DNA of 64,000 nt from Phaeovulum vinaykumarii. Lineage in GTDB: Bacteria; Pseudomonadota; Alphaproteobacteria; Rhodobacterales; Rhodobacteraceae. The position numbers and the translations under genes were made by a program. The notes beneath the pieces were generated by a model, which did no database searches, was not told the origin of the DNA, and saw nothing but the letters and a program-made list of their open reading frames with translations. Positions 16,295-28,055 of the stretch are shown piece by piece; the stretch's first letter is position 1; every line of letters begins with the position of its first letter. The DNA lies in NCBI RefSeq assembly GCF_900156695.1, contig NZ_FTOM01000001.1, forward strand, positions 744,001 to 808,000. Reading direction: 5' to 3'.

Positions 16295-17443
16295 TCAGGG
16301 CGTCAGCCCCACCATGCCCCCCACCGGCGACAGCACGATCCGGGTCGCGTCGCGCACCGTCAGCACCACGCCCGGCACCAGCCCCGTCCGCCCCGAGGCC
16401 TCGGTCGCCAGCGCCGCATTCAGCTCGCCCCCATGCTTGAGCAGCGCCAGCAGCGCCGGCGAATTGCCCGGCGTGAAATGCCCGTCGCCCGAGGAATAGG
16501 CCCCCACCTCGACCACCGTCACCGGCAGATCGGCCACGCGCTCGACATCGCTGAGGTTGCCCAGACGCTCGCCCTCGCCCGACAGCCGCGAGGCCAGCTG
16601 CAACGCCCGGTCACGCTGCGAGGTGAAGATGACGAAGGGCCTGGGCAGCCAGCCCGCCCGCAGCGACTGCGACCGGAACAGGTCGACATCGAGATCGGGC
16701 GAGATCAGCACTACCCCCGAGATCCGCCGCAAAAGCGCGTCATCCCCCTGGAGCGAGATCTGGCGCAGCACCTCCATCGTCAGCGCCGAGCCCATCGAAT
16801 GCGCCAGGATCACCACCCGCCGCGCGCCCGCAGCCCGCAATTCGCGCAACAGCCCCTCGAAGCCATCGCGCGAGACCATCATCGAATCGCGGTCATAGGC
16901 ATAGCCCATCACATGCGCGCGCGAGGGCCAGGCGTAATGCACGAAGACGCCGGGCAATTGCAGGTCATGGGCCAGCTGCGCCATGCGATAGACGCCCTCG
17001 GCCATGGTGTTGTTGAAACCGTGGACATAGATCACCGCCTCGCCGCCGCGCGCGGCCAGCGCCTTTGAAAGGCTGGCGCGGAAGGCGGGCGCGGCCGGAT
17101 AGACCTGCGCGTCGCCCAGAACGAAATGGCGTTCGGGATCGGCCGGACGGCCGCGCGCAGGCACCGGGATCTCGCCGGGGGCGCGGTCGCGCGGCACCTC
17201 GACGTCAAAGCGCGCATAGCGCAGCCGCGGCGCCCGCTTCCACGAGAAGGGCTCGCCCGTCTCGGGATCGGGGGCGCGGGTCGTGCCCACGAAAACCGGC
17301 ACCTCCGCGCTTTCGGGCGCCCCGTTCTGCCCCCCGTCTTGCCCCGCGTCACGCGCGGCCTCGGGGACCATGCGAAACTCGGCCCGCGGCGAACAGGCCG
17401 CCGCCAGGACCACGATCAGAACCACCAGAATGCTGCGCCGCAT
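16295..17443 (-). CDS. Lipoprotein alpha/beta hydrolase, DUF900 type
   Basis: Predicted envelope-anchored esterase-like protein of 382 residues. A lipoprotein signal ends at a lipobox (VVLAAACSP), so Cys is the likely lipidated residue near position 17. The hydrolase fold shows the oxyanion-side HGFNNTMAEG motif and the nucleophile elbow AHSMGS, with a late GDGHF that may supply the catalytic His. This pattern fits the DUF900 family of unknown substrate. The gene follows hslU downstream on the same strand with a 68-bp gap and is convergent with the Smr gene. A role in envelope lipid or peptide turnover is only a guess. Confidence 0.8.
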   Translation of the reverse strand: MRRSILVVLIVVLAAACSPRAEFRMVPEAARDAGQDGGQNGAPESAEVPVFVGTTRAPDPETGEPFSWKRAPRLRYARFDVEVPRDRAPGEIPVPARGRPADPERHFVLGDAQVYPAAPAFRASLSKALAARGGEAVIYVHGFNNTMAEGVYRMAQLAHDLQLPGVFVHYAWPSRAHVMGYAYDRDSMMVSRDGFEGLLRELRAAGARRVVILAHSMGSALTMEVLRQISLQGDDALLRRISGVVLISPDLDVDLFRSQSLRAGWLPRPFVIFTSQRDRALQLASRLSGEGERLGNLSDVERVADLPVTVVEVGAYSSGDGHFTPGNSPALLALLKHGGELNAALATEASGRTGLVPGVVLTVRDATRIVLSPVGGMVGLTP

Positions 17444-17511
17444 GCCCCCTCCGCGCCGGGATGACCCGCGCGAAAGGTTAGCCGCCCCCGCCCCCCCTGA
17501 CCAGTGGCCGA

Positions 17512-18822
<1,311 letters not shown>

Positions 18823-18825
18823 GGA

Positions 18826-19902
18826 TCACTCCGGATAGGGCGGCAGGCGGTGCTTGCCGGGAAAATCGGGAAGCGCGCGCATCAGACGCGCGCGCAGGTC
18901 GGTCCAGAAGGTGCCGGTGGCGGTGAGAACGGCGCCCAGCGCGATCAGGATGGCGGCCCATTGCCCGGTCGAGCCGGAGCCGTCGCCCATCACCACCCAG
19001 ACGACCAGCGCCCCCACCCACAGGATGCCCGCGGTCAGGAAGGACCGCCGGTCGATCACCAACGCCAGAAGCGTCATCACCGCCAGCACCGCGGCCAGCG
19101 CCGCCATGCCCGCGCCGGTGCCCATGTTGTAGAAGGTCACCGCGCCGGTGTTGACCAGCGCCGGCGCCGCCAGCAGATGCAGCCAGAAGGCGGTGGCCGA
19201 ATGCCGGCCCAGCCGGTGCGGGTCTTTCATGTCAAAGCGCATCCCCGCGGCAAGGGCCGCCAGCCCGAAGCCCAGCGTGGCCAGGCCGAAGGCCGGGTTG
19301 GCGCGCAGGTCGAACAGGGCGCCGGTGCCATTGAGCCCGATCGCCATGATCGACTGCGCCGAGGCCGTCAGCGTATAGGTCAGCGCCAGCGCCACCGCGC
19401 CCAGAACGAACATGGTGAAGGGCAGCCGAAAGCGCTGAAACCACGCCCACAGCCCCGCGATCGTGGCGATCTCGGCTGCGGCCAGGACGGCGCGTTCGGG
19501 CAGGTCGAACAGGGTGGCCAGCGTGCCCCCCATCAGGAAGACCGAGGCCGCGAAGGCCCCCACCAGCAGCATCGAGGGCAGGTTCATCCGCCGCTTCAGC
19601 GTGAAATAGCCCCCCATCCACCAGGCCAGGGCAGCGGTGACGCCCGGCACCGTCACCAGCGCGCCGGCGCCGGTGAACAGGGTCATCATCACCCCCACCC
19701 CGGAAAACAGGATCGCCAGCCCGACCGAGATGAAGATCTCGGCAAAGCCGCGGAAGAACTCGAAGGGTTCGTCGTCGGGGCCCATGGCGGCGCGTTGGCC
19801 GGCGCGGGCCTCGGACAGCGCCTGGGTCGAGGCCGCCTGGGCCTCGGTCAGGATGCCGGCGGCAACGGCGGCGCGCAGATCCTCGCGGGTCAGCTCAGCC
19901 AC
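18826..19902 (-). CDS. Multi-pass membrane protein inserted between hslV and hslU
   Basis: Uncharacterised integral membrane protein of 358 residues with about ten hydrophobic helices. A soluble N-terminus of about 45 residues ([20 protein letters not shown]) resembles the short head of DUF2157-like membrane proteins, but I cannot assign the family firmly. The start is a GTG at 19902 with a perfect GGAGGTGAT ribosome-binding site that lies inside the end of hslV. The gene overlaps hslV by 8 bp and ends 3 bp before hslU, so all three are one transcription and translation unit. That suggests co-production with the protease, but not necessarily a shared function. Confidence 0.82.
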   Translation of the reverse strand: MAELTREDLRAAVAAGILTEAQAASTQALSEARAGQRAAMGPDDEPFEFFRGFAEIFISVGLAILFSGVGVMMTLFTGAGALVTVPGVTAALAWWMGGYFTLKRRMNLPSMLLVGAFAASVFLMGGTLATLFDLPERAVLAAAEIATIAGLWAWFQRFRLPFTMFVLGAVALALTYTLTASAQSIMAIGLNGTGALFDLRANPAFGLATLGFGLAALAAGMRFDMKDPHRLGRHSATAFWLHLLAAPALVNTGAVTFYNMGTGAGMAALAAVLAVMTLLALVIDRRSFLTAGILWVGALVVWVVMGDGSGSTGQWAAILIALGAVLTATGTFWTDLRARLMRALPDFPGKHRLPPYPE

Positions 19903-20452
19903 CGATCACCTCCACGGTCAGGTTGCCGTTGGTGTAGACGCAGATGTCGGCGGCAATGGCCATGGCCTTGCGGGCCACGGTCTCGGCGTCGAGATCGGTC
20001 TCCATCAGGCCCCGCGCCGCGGCCAGCGCGTAATTCCCGCCCGAGCCGATGGCGGCCACGTCATGTTCGGGTTCCAGCACGTCGCCCGCGCCGGTGATGA
20101 CGAAAAGATCCGCGCCGTCGGTCACGATCAGCATGGCCTCGAGGTTGCGCAGATACTTGTCCAGCCGCCAATCCTTGGCCAGTTCCACGCAGGCGCGGGC
20201 CAGCTGCCCCGGCGCGGCCTCGAGCTTGCGCTCAAGCCGGTCGAGCAGCGCGAAGGCATCTGCGGTGGACCCGGCGAACCCCGCCACGATCTCGTGGCCG
20301 CCGGGCGCAAGGCGGCGCACCTTCCGGGCGGTGCCCTTGATGACGGTCTGGCCCAGGCTGACCTGTCCGTCGCCCGCCACCACGACCCGTCCGCCCTTGC
20401 GCACGCCGATGATGGTGGTGCCATGCCAGCCGGGGAATTTGTCGTCGGCCAT
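19895..20452 (-). CDS. hslV: HslV peptidase subunit of the HslVU protease
   Basis: Proteasome-like threonine peptidase, 185 residues, assembling as a double hexamer with HslU. The N-terminus [19 protein letters not shown] is cleaved to expose Thr (GTT motif), the nucleophile. [25 protein letters not shown] and [14 protein letters not shown] are classical HslV blocks. The start at 20452 gives the short propeptide expected; the frame upstream is open but runs through the trxA gene in another frame. It is first in the hslV - membrane protein - hslU unit and lies 143 bp downstream of trxA on the same strand. Confidence 0.96.
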   Translation of the reverse strand: MADDKFPGWHGTTIIGVRKGGRVVVAGDGQVSLGQTVIKGTARKVRRLAPGGHEIVAGFAGSTADAFALLDRLERKLEAAPGQLARACVELAKDWRLDKYLRNLEAMLIVTDGADLFVITGAGDVLEPEHDVAAIGSGGNYALAAARGLMETDLDAETVARKAMAIAADICVYTNGNLTVEVIGG

Positions 20453-20543
20453 CTTAACCCTCCCGTGTTCGTGTCCATATTGGGGCCGGACGGGCAAGGT
20501 GCAAGGCGGCGATCCGCCCCGGCGCGGCGCGGGCCCAACGCAA

Positions 20544-20566
20544 GACGCCCCCGCAAGGGGGGCGTC
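20544..20566 (-). terminator. Hairpin between trxA and hslV
   Basis: A 9-bp GC-rich stem (20544-20552 with 20558-20566, loop GCAAG) lies 30 bp beyond the trxA stop on the minus strand. The following minus-strand bases (TTGCG) are only weakly U-rich, so termination may be partial. It separates trxA from the hslV unit. Confidence 0.45.
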
Positions 20567-20595
20567 GGCGGTCTTCGTGCTGCGGGGAACGGCGC

Positions 20596-20916
20596 TCAGA
20601 TCGAGGCGTCGATCCAGCTTTTCAGCGCGGCTTTCGGCGCGGCGCCGACCTTGTTGGCCACCACTTCGCCGCCCTTGAACAGGAACAGCGCCGGGATGCC
20701 GCGCACGCCCAGCATCGCCGGGCTGTCGGGGTTTTCGTCGACGTTGATCTTCACGATCTTGACCTTGCCGGCATATTCCCCGGACAGCTCCTCGAGCGCG
20801 GGGCCGATCTGACGGCAGGGGCCGCACCATTCGGCCCAGAAATCGACGACGACGGGAATATCGGACTGGCGGACCTCGGCGTCGAAGGTCGCGTCGGTGA
20901 CGGCTTGGGTGGCCAT
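20596..20916 (-). CDS. trxA: Thioredoxin 1
   Basis: Small cytosolic disulfide reductase, 106 residues, with the WCGPC active site in [18 protein letters not shown] and the cis-proline loop [15 protein letters not shown]. It reduces ribonucleotide reductase and other targets using thioredoxin reductase. ATG 20916 gives the standard length and is preceded by GGAGAAAG. A longer in-frame start (to 21399) would lie inside addA and is rejected. It follows addA by 56 bp on the same strand, an arrangement seen in related alphaproteobacteria, and is followed by a hairpin. Confidence 0.96.
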   Translation of the reverse strand: MATQAVTDATFDAEVRQSDIPVVVDFWAEWCGPCRQIGPALEELSGEYAGKVKIVKINVDENPDSPAMLGVRGIPALFLFKGGEVVANKVGAAPKAALKSWIDASI

Positions 20917-20972
20917 GACTTTCTCCTGCGGGAAACGGGTTGGCGGCAACGTAGGTCCGCCCCCCGCCTGCG

Positions 20973-23900
20973 TCAAGGCGAAGCGGCCCGCGCCAGCGCC
21001 GCCTGCATCAGCGCGCCCGGCAGCTCCATCAGCCGCGGCCCCGCTGTCCACAGCACGAAGCCCCGCACCACGCGCCCCGGATGCAGCCGGCCCAGCGCGG
21101 CGTGATAGGCCCCCATCTGGCGCAGGATGCCTTCGGGCACCGCCTCGGGCGTCGCGGAGAGTGCGGCATTGGTCTTGTAGTCCAGAAACAGCACCTCTGC
21201 CCCGGTCACGACCAGCCGGTCGATGGCGCCATGGATCGGCCCCAGCCCCGGCAGATCGGCCTGGATCGTGGCCTCGGCGATGGCCTCGGGCGCCAGAAAG
21301 GGCGCCATCTCCGGCAGGTCCAGCACCGCCTGCGCGGCCGGAAGGGCCGCTTCGGCGCCCAGCGCGCGCGCCAGCGCCGGCCACTCGGCAGGCGGGCAAT
21401 CGGGCAGATGTTCAAGAAGTGCATGCACCCGGCTGCCGTGTTCCAGCGCCGCGTCCAGATCGCGCGCGCCCTGCGTGATACCGGGCAGGATCTTGGCGCC
21501 GCCCAGATCCGACGGCGACCGCACCACGGGCGGCGCCGGCGCGGGATCGGGGCGTGCGGCCACCCAGCCGGGCAGATCGACGGGCGGGGCGGACGGGGCG
21601 GCCTCGGCGGACATCGGCTCGGGCCAGTCCCCTTCGGCCAGCCGCAAGACCGGCCCCATGTCGGCCATCACATGATCGGGTTCGGACGCGGGCGTGGCCC
21701 CGGCCTGCGCCATGGCGCCTTCCACCGCGGCATACCAGCTGCCCGGACCGGTGTCGCGCGCGCCGGCCACGATCAGCCAGCTTTCGGCCCGCGTCATCGC
21801 CACGTAGAGAAGACGCTGATCCTCTTCCGCGCGCAACGCGATCTCGGCGGCCTTGCGGGCCAGGATCTCGGGCGGGCTGTCGGGGTTGGGCAGGCTCCAG
21901 AGCGGGGCGGGATCGCCGGGAACAGGCCCCAGCACCGGCCCCGGCGCATGCGCCCGGCGCAACCGCGTGTCGGGCAAAATGACCACCGGCGCCTCAAGGC
22001 CCTTGGCGCCATGCACCGTCATCACCCGGATGGCGCGGCCCGCACCCTCGGGGCGGCGCTTGACCTCGACATCCTCGGCTGCAAGCCAGCCCAGGAAGCC
22101 CGTCAGGCTGGGCACCTCGGCGCTCTCGAAGGCCAGCGCCTGCGCGACCAGCTCGTCGATGCCATCCTCGGCTTCGGGGCCCAGCCGCCCCAGAAGCCGC
22201 GCCCGCCCGCCATGCCGGGTCAGAAGGCGCTCGATCAGCTCGTAGGGGCGCAGGAAATCGGCTGCGTCGCGCAGATCGTGCAGGATCTCCAGCGCCGGGG
22301 CCGGGCCGCGGCGGCGCATCTCCTGCCACAGATAGCCGGCCCGGGCCTCGGAAAAGGGCGGATCGGCATCGGGGCGGCGCGCAAGCGTGAAGAGATCGCT
22401 CTCCGACAGCCCGAAGAGCGGCGCGCGCAAGGCCTCGGCCAGCGACAGGTCATCCTCGGGCGTGGCCAGGAATTTCAGCGTCGAGGTGATGTCGCGCACC
22501 GCAAGTTCGGCGCCCAGCTTGAGCCGGTCGGCCCCGGCGATGGCCAGCCCCTGCTGCTTGCAGGCGCGGATCAGTTCGGCAAAGAGCACCCCCTTGCGCC
22601 CCCGCACCAGGATCAGCACGTCGCCCTCGTGCAGGGGCCGCGGCCCGTCGCGGGTGGGAATGGCGGTGCCTGCGTCGATCATGCGCCGGATCTCGCGCGC
22701 GACGGACTGGGCCAGGACGACCTCGGGGTGGTCGCTCTCGGGGCGGTCGATCGGGGTGGTCCAGTCGTCGGTGTCCTCGGCGGCGGCGGCGGCCGGGATC
22801 GCGGGCCACAGATCCACCCGGCCGGGGCTGGCGTCGAAGAACGCCCGGTGGCGCGTGGGCCCGCCCAGGCCCGCCTCGGCGCCGGGGCCGAAGGTCAGGT
22901 CGACCACGCGCAGGACCGCGGGCGCCGAGCGGAAGGAATATTCCAGTTCCAGCCCCTGCATCGGCCGCGCGGCCTGCGCGAAGCGGTCGGCGAAATGCGC
23001 CCGCATCGCCTCGAAGGCGCGCAGATCCGCCCCCTGGAAGGAATAGATCGACTGCTTGCGATCCCCCACCACGAACAGCGTGCGCTCCCCCCCACGCGCG
23101 CCTTCGCCGGCGGTGAATTCCGCCGCCAGCCGTTCGATCACATGCCATTGCGCGGGGCTGGTGTCCTGGGCCTCGTCGACCAGGATATGGTCGATCCCCC
23201 CATCCAGCCGGAACAGCACCCATTGCGCCATCGAGGAGTGCGACAGAAGCCGCCCCGCGCATTCGATCAGGTCATCGAAATCCAGCCATCCGCGCGCGGC
23301 CTTGTGCGCGGCCACCCGCGCCAGATATTCCCCGGCCAGGGCATGGAGCGCATGGGCACGGGTCGCCGCCAGAAGCGCCAGCCGGCGCGGACGCGCGGCC
23401 TCGGTGCGCAGCATCAGCCCCTCAAGCGCGTCCATCAGCGGCGCCGCGGCGCCATTGGCTGTGGCCTTGGTCGGGAATTTCCCGATCTTGGCCGTGAAGG
23501 GCGCCTTGGACTTCTCGCCGTAGAGCAGGACATTTTCCAGCACCGCCTGCGTCTCGGGCGCGGGGATCGCAAGACCGCGCAGGCGCGCCGCGGCCTTGGT
23601 GTCGCTGGCCCCGCCCGTGTCGAGCGCGGCGCAGAGCTTGTCCAGAAGATCGGCCTCATTGCCCAGGAACACCTCGGCCAGAAGCGCCGGCATGTCAAAG
23701 CCCGGCGGCAGACCGAATTGCGCCAGCGCCGCATCGCGCGACAGCGGCGCGGCAAAGGCGGCGCGGTGGGCTTCGATCCCGGCCAGCAGCGCCGAGAAAT
23801 CATCCCCCCCCAGAAAGGCCGCGACGCCGGCGATCAGATCGGGGCGGTCCTCGGCGATCTCCTCGAGGATCTGCGCGCGCAAAAGCGCCGCCGACCGCTC

Positions 23901-24377
23901 GTCGAGTTCGACGAAATCATGCGACACACCGGCCTCGAGCGGAAAGCGCCGCAAAAGCGCGCCGCAAAAGGAATGGATCGTCTGGATGCGCAGCCCGCCC
24001 GGCGCCTCGATCGCCTGGGCAAAGAGCCTGCGCGCCTGGGCCAGTTGCGCGGGCACCACGACCTCGCCCAGCCGGTCAAGCTGCGCGGCCAGCGCGTCGT
24101 CGGGCAGCATCGCCCATTCCCCCAGCCGCGCCAAGAGCCGGTTCTGCATCTCGGCGGCGGCGGCCTTGGTATAGGTCAGGCACAAGATCTTCTGCGGCTC
24201 GGTCCCGCCCAGGAGAAGCCGCGCCACCCGGTCGGTCAGCACCTTGGTCTTGCCCGAGCCGGCATTGGCCGCCACCCAGGTGGAAAGGCCCGGAGCGGCG
24301 GCCTGGCGCTGGCGCTCGGAGGCGGGATCGGGGGCGGGCCGGGGCGTGGAACGGAGCGGGGAACGGGGCGGGCTCAT
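20973..24377 (-). CDS. addA: Double-strand break repair helicase-nuclease AddA
   Basis: Large subunit of the AddAB (RecBCD-like) enzyme, 1134 residues, that resects double-strand ends for RecA loading. It is a UvrD-type superfamily 1 helicase: Walker A ANAGSGKT (about residue 40), motif Ia [13 protein letters not shown], motif [15 protein letters not shown], motif [18 protein letters not shown], and motifs V-VI ([25 protein letters not shown]). The C-terminal nuclease has LFLDYKTNA of the PD-(D/E)XK type. ATG 24377 overlaps the addB stop by ATGA; the in-frame extension to 24416 is unnecessary. Translation is coupled to addB. Confidence 0.96.
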   Translation of the reverse strand: MSPPRSPLRSTPRPAPDPASERQRQAAAPGLSTWVAANAGSGKTKVLTDRVARLLLGGTEPQKILCLTYTKAAAAEMQNRLLARLGEWAMLPDDALAAQLDRLGEVVVPAQLAQARRLFAQAIEAPGGLRIQTIHSFCGALLRRFPLEAGVSHDFVELDERSAALLRAQILEEIAEDRPDLIAGVAAFLGGDDFSALLAGIEAHRAAFAAPLSRDAALAQFGLPPGFDMPALLAEVFLGNEADLLDKLCAALDTGGASDTKAAARLRGLAIPAPETQAVLENVLLYGEKSKAPFTAKIGKFPTKATANGAAAPLMDALEGLMLRTEAARPRRLALLAATRAHALHALAGEYLARVAAHKAARGWLDFDDLIECAGRLLSHSSMAQWVLFRLDGGIDHILVDEAQDTSPAQWHVIERLAAEFTAGEGARGGERTLFVVGDRKQSIYSFQGADLRAFEAMRAHFADRFAQAARPMQGLELEYSFRSAPAVLRVVDLTFGPGAEAGLGGPTRHRAFFDASPGRVDLWPAIPAAAAAEDTDDWTTPIDRPESDHPEVVLAQSVAREIRRMIDAGTAIPTRDGPRPLHEGDVLILVRGRKGVLFAELIRACKQQGLAIAGADRLKLGAELAVRDITSTLKFLATPEDDLSLAEALRAPLFGLSESDLFTLARRPDADPPFSEARAGYLWQEMRRRGPAPALEILHDLRDAADFLRPYELIERLLTRHGGRARLLGRLGPEAEDGIDELVAQALAFESAEVPSLTGFLGWLAAEDVEVKRRPEGAGRAIRVMTVHGAKGLEAPVVILPDTRLRRAHAPGPVLGPVPGDPAPLWSLPNPDSPPEILARKAAEIALRAEEDQRLLYVAMTRAESWLIVAGARDTGPGSWYAAVEGAMAQAGATPASEPDHVMADMGPVLRLAEGDWPEPMSAEAAPSAPPVDLPGWVAARPDPAPAPPVVRSPSDLGGAKILPGITQGARDLDAALEHGSRVHALLEHLPDCPPAEWPALARALGAEAALPAAQAVLDLPEMAPFLAPEAIAEATIQADLPGLGPIHGAIDRLVVTGAEVLFLDYKTNAALSATPEAVPEGILRQMGAYHAALGRLHPGRVVRGFVLWTAGPRLMELPGALMQAALARAASP

Positions 24378-27325
24378 CCCACATCCTCCTGCCGGGGCAG
24401 GTCGCTCGGCTCCCATTCGCCCAGCCGCGAGAGGTGGTCATAATCCGACACATCGGTGTCCTTCATCAGCGCGCGGCGGGCGGTGAAGCCCTGATCGGGC
24501 GCCAGATAACGCGCGATCAGGCGCGACAGCCCCTCCCAGGTTTCCCGCAGCTCCTCGGGGGTCAGGGTGTGGCAGGTCTCGCCGCCCGCGCCGCCCAGCG
24601 CGACATGGCTCACCGCCGCCACCTCGGTCACGCCCAGCGCGCCGAAAGCCCCGCGTTCGACCAGCCCCGCGGTTAGCGGCAATTGCTTGTCATAGGTGTC
24701 GATCTGCTTGCGGCTGGGCACGCGGCCGCTCTTGTAGTCGAAGACATGTGCGCGCCCATCGTTCAGAAGGTCGATGCGGTCGGGCCGCGCGGTCAGCCGA
24801 AAGCCAAGCCCCGGCAGATCGAGCCCCCCGCCCTGCTCGATCACGACGGGGCGCCCACGGGCGGCGCGCGCGGCCTCGTCGGCGGCGAACCCGGCCGACA
24901 GGCGTTCCAGACGCGCCAGCCACAGCCGCCGCGGCAGCGCCCAGGCGACGTCGGTCTCCAGCACCTCTTCAGCGGTCGCCATCAGCCGCGCGGCGGCGGT
25001 CTCGGCGGTCTCGGTCTCGGGGCGGGCGCGCAGGAACATCTCGACGATGCGGTGCAGCACCTCGCCGCGCAGCCCCGCGTCCGGCTCGGGGCGCAAGGGG
25101 TCGAGCGGGCGCAGACGCAGAACCTCGCGCGCATAGACGGCATAGGGGTCGCGGATCAGCCGCGCGATGGTGGTGACGGGCAATTCGCGCGGGCGCGCGG
25201 CCAGCGGCGGACAGGGCTTGGGTCGCGGCGCCAGTTGCCGGGCCGCGGGCGGAAGCGCCGCGATCTCGGCCGCCTCCAGCGCGCGGGCCCGCGCCAGCCA
25301 TGTCTGACCGCGCGCGCGCATGGCCTCCAAGGCCGCCGCGCCCCCCTGATCGGGCAGCCCCTGCATGAGGTTCGTCAGCCGGTTGAGCCAGCGTGCCGGC
25401 ACGCATTCGCTGTCGCCATCGCGCAGCGCCCGCGACAGGATCACCTGCGGCGCGGCCACGGCCTGCTGGAAGTCATGCGCGGCCAGGCCCACCTGCCGTT
25501 CGGGCAGGGTCAGCCCCAGATCGAGCCGCATCTTCCGGCTGAGCCAGGGATCGGGGGCGGGCGGCGCGGGCCAGCTGCCTTCGTTGAGCGCGCCCAGCAC
25601 CACCAGATCGGCCGAGAGCGCCCGCGCCTCGAGCGTGCCGCGGATGACGATGCGCGGATCGACCTCGGCCACCGCCGAGATGCGCCCCTCGGCCAGCAGC
25701 CCGCCCAGAAGATCGCCGTATTGGCGCGGTGCAAGCACGCCCGCCGCATCGGCCTCGGCGGCCAGCGCATCGAGAACGGCGCGCGTCTCGGCCCCGCCCT
25801 CGCGCGCCCAGAGCCCCGAGGCCGCGACATCCCCGCCGGGGCCCGCGGCCAGCGCCTCGGTCACGCGCAGATGCAGGCCGATGTGGTCGGCCAGCGACGC
25901 CTCGGCCGCCGTCTCCAGCTCGGCCAGCGCGTCCAGGAACCACGCCGCCCAAGGCGCGCGCACCTCGGGGTCGCGCGCGATCCAGGGCGCAAGCGTCGCC
26001 GGCGCGGGAAAGGCCACGCCACGGCGGCGCATCCACAATTCCAGCTCGCGCGTCAGCCGCAGATGCGGGCCGCGCATGTCCGCCCCCGTCGCCGTCAGCG
26101 GATGCTTGAGCAGGATCAGGAGGGGCTCGGGCTCGAGCGGGCGGCCCATCAGCCCGGCGACATGGCGCAGAAGCCGGCCCGGCGGCGACAGATCGAGCGG
26201 CAGGCCCGCGCTGTCGTCGGGCCGCAGCCCCCAACGATCCAGCGCCGCCGTCACCCGCCGCGCCAGCACCCGGTCGGGCGTGACCAGCGCCGCGCGCCGC
26301 CCCTCGGCCAGCGCACCGCGCAGCGCCAGCGCGATCGCCAGCGCCTCGTGGCGGGGGTCAGGCGCCTCGATCAGGCTCAGCCCCGCAGCGCCTTCGGGCA
26401 GATCGTGCAGCCCCGCCCCTTCGGCGCGCCAGCGGTCGGTGACGGGCGCGGGCCGCAGCGCCAGCGACACCAGGCGGTTGCGCGCGCGGCTGACCTCGGG
26501 CGCGGGTGCCCAGGGGCGCACCGCCTCGGGGCCAAGCCCCATCTCCGACAACAGCGCCGCGGCGCGGTATTGCGGGTGATCCTCGGCCGGAACCGGGCCC
26601 GCGGCCAGATCCGCCCAGAGCGCGGCGGGCATCTCGAAATCGAAGCCCGGCAGGACCACCGCCCCCTGCGGCAGCCCCGCGACCAGCCGCAAGAAGCCCG
26701 CCGTCGTCCCGCGCGAGCCGGTCGAGCCCACCACGATCATCGGGCCCTGCGGCGGCGCCTGCGTCCAGCGCGCGCGCAAGGCATCCAGCACGGCGCGGGC
26801 GCGCGCGGCCGGAACGGGCGCGGCCTCGGGATCGAAGAAGCGCGCCACCAGCCGCACGAAAGCCAGGCTGCGCTGCCAGTGGATCGCGTGGCTCTCGGCG
26901 ATCTCGAGGCGCTCGAAGGCTTCGGGGGGGACGCCCTCGTCATGCATCTCGGCCATGAGCCGCGCCAGCGACCGCGCCAGCGCGAAAAGCCCGCTTCCGG
27001 GCGCGAAATCGGGCAGGCGGCGGTCCATGTCGGCGATCAGCGCGGCCAGCTCCAGCTCGCGCCGCAGCGCGGGCACCGCCGGCACGATGCCCGGCAGCGG
27101 CCAGTCGGCCAGATCCGTCACCAGCCCCAGCCGCGGCAGATATCCGTCACCCAGGCGGGCCGACAGTGCGGCCGCGATCTCGCGACGCATCCGCCCGGCA
27201 TTGGCAAAGATGCGCACGCGGGCCATGGCCTCGGGGGGCTGGCCGGCCATGCGCGCGATCAGCCCATCGGCGAAGCGGGCGGCAAAATCGGCCCCCGGCG
27301 GCAGCGCAAAGAGACCGTTATCCAT
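24374..27325 (-). CDS. addB: Double-strand break repair protein AddB, alphaproteobacterial type
   Basis: Second subunit of AddAB, 983 residues, a helicase-like scaffold with a C-terminal nuclease. As in other alphaproteobacterial AddB proteins there is no Walker A motif near the N-terminus (IFANAGRMRREIAAAL stands there), so it is not expected to be a motor. The nuclease motif VFDYKSGRVPS lies near residue 870. I see no cysteine cluster for the iron-sulfur site found in Firmicutes AddB. The gene overlaps murU upstream by 8 bp and addA downstream by 4 bp. It sits in a long chain of overlapping genes from tsaE to addA. Confidence 0.93.
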   Translation of the reverse strand: MDNGLFALPPGADFAARFADGLIARMAGQPPEAMARVRIFANAGRMRREIAAALSARLGDGYLPRLGLVTDLADWPLPGIVPAVPALRRELELAALIADMDRRLPDFAPGSGLFALARSLARLMAEMHDEGVPPEAFERLEIAESHAIHWQRSLAFVRLVARFFDPEAAPVPAARARAVLDALRARWTQAPPQGPMIVVGSTGSRGTTAGFLRLVAGLPQGAVVLPGFDFEMPAALWADLAAGPVPAEDHPQYRAAALLSEMGLGPEAVRPWAPAPEVSRARNRLVSLALRPAPVTDRWRAEGAGLHDLPEGAAGLSLIEAPDPRHEALAIALALRGALAEGRRAALVTPDRVLARRVTAALDRWGLRPDDSAGLPLDLSPPGRLLRHVAGLMGRPLEPEPLLILLKHPLTATGADMRGPHLRLTRELELWMRRRGVAFPAPATLAPWIARDPEVRAPWAAWFLDALAELETAAEASLADHIGLHLRVTEALAAGPGGDVAASGLWAREGGAETRAVLDALAAEADAAGVLAPRQYGDLLGGLLAEGRISAVAEVDPRIVIRGTLEARALSADLVVLGALNEGSWPAPPAPDPWLSRKMRLDLGLTLPERQVGLAAHDFQQAVAAPQVILSRALRDGDSECVPARWLNRLTNLMQGLPDQGGAAALEAMRARGQTWLARARALEAAEIAALPPAARQLAPRPKPCPPLAARPRELPVTTIARLIRDPYAVYAREVLRLRPLDPLRPEPDAGLRGEVLHRIVEMFLRARPETETAETAAARLMATAEEVLETDVAWALPRRLWLARLERLSAGFAADEAARAARGRPVVIEQGGGLDLPGLGFRLTARPDRIDLLNDGRAHVFDYKSGRVPSRKQIDTYDKQLPLTAGLVERGAFGALGVTEVAAVSHVALGGAGGETCHTLTPEELRETWEGLSRLIARYLAPDQGFTARRALMKDTDVSDYDHLSRLGEWEPSDLPRQEDVG

Positions 27326-28055
27326 CGCCCGCCCCTTCGTGAAGCCCCGCCCCTTCCCGAAGCCCCGATCCTTCCCGAAGCCCCGGTCCTTCCCGAAGCA
27401 CCGCCTCGGCCAGGGGGATCGCCTCGGGATAGCCCACGTCGCACCAGCCGCAGGGCAGGACCAGCCCGCGCGCCCGCCCTTGCGCGATCAGCCGATCCCA
27501 GTGGCGGTTGAGCGAGAAGGCCGCCTCGGGGATGTCCTCAAGGCCCGCCGGGTCCACGATCTGCGCGCCGGTATAGACGAAGGGGCCGCCGCGGATCAGC
27601 CGCCCCTGCCCGTCCAGCCCGAAATCCCCCGCGCCGCGATAGCCGCGCGCCTGCGCCGCCGGCACCAGCCCCAGAAGCGCGCCCGTTCCCTGCATCCAGG
27701 CGGCGTCGAGGCAGGTCAGCGGGTTGGGCCCGGTCCAGACAGCATCGGTGTTGAGCGTGAAGACCGGCCCCGCGCCCAGAAGGGGCCGCGCCGCGCGCAG
27801 CCCGCCGCCGGTCTCGAGGATCACCTCCTCGTGCCGGATGTGCAGATCACGCCCCGCCAGATGCGCCGCGATCTGCGCGCCCCGGTAATGCGTGTTGACC
27901 ACGATCGGCGCCGCACCGGCCCCCGCCGCCAGATCCAGCGCATGATCGAGAAGCGCGCGGCCCGCGACCTCGATCAGGGGTTTGGGGCGATCGGCGGTCA
28001 GATGACGCATCCGCGTCCCGAAGCCTGCGGCGAACAGCATCAGCGGGCGGGGCAT
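27318..28055 (-). CDS. murU: N-acetylmuramate alpha-1-phosphate uridylyltransferase MurU, repeat tail
   Basis: Nucleotidyltransferase, 245 residues, that turns MurNAc-1-phosphate into UDP-MurNAc in cell-wall recycling, bypassing MurA/MurB. The sugar-nucleotide signature AAGFGTRMRHLTADRPKPLI is intact at the N-terminus, and VFTLNTDAVW carries the metal-binding Asp. Its partner kinase amgK lies immediately upstream with a 16-bp overlap. ATG 28055 was chosen over a GTG at 28076, as AAGG stands at reasonable spacing. The last 25 residues are a repetitive LREG-x-G tail, encoded by four 18-bp tandem repeats, that is not part of the fold. Confidence 0.88.
   Translation of the reverse strand: MPRPLMLFAAGFGTRMRHLTADRPKPLIEVAGRALLDHALDLAAGAGAAPIVVNTHYRGAQIAAHLAGRDLHIRHEEVILETGGGLRAARPLLGAGPVFTLNTDAVWTGPNPLTCLDAAWMQGTGALLGLVPAAQARGYRGAGDFGLDGQGRLIRGGPFVYTGAQIVDPAGLEDIPEAAFSLNRHWDRLIAQGRARGLVLPCGWCDVGYPEAIPLAEAVLREGPGLREGSGLREGAGLHEGAGDG
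27335..27406 (-). repeat. Four tandem 18-bp repeats at the 3' end of murU
   Basis: Units at 27335-27352, 27353-27370, 27371-27388 and 27389-27406 follow the consensus CTTCCCGAAGCCCCGRTC (plus strand) with one to four changes each. The period is a multiple of three, so copy number changes keep the murU frame and add or remove a six-residue LREG-x-G unit. The array stops 10 bp short of the addB start codon. Confidence 0.85.

Noticed and set aside
21081-24443. 1120-codon plus-strand frame opposite addA
   Set aside because: Low-complexity Gln/Arg/Gly translation mirroring the codon bias of addA; addA has all helicase motifs.
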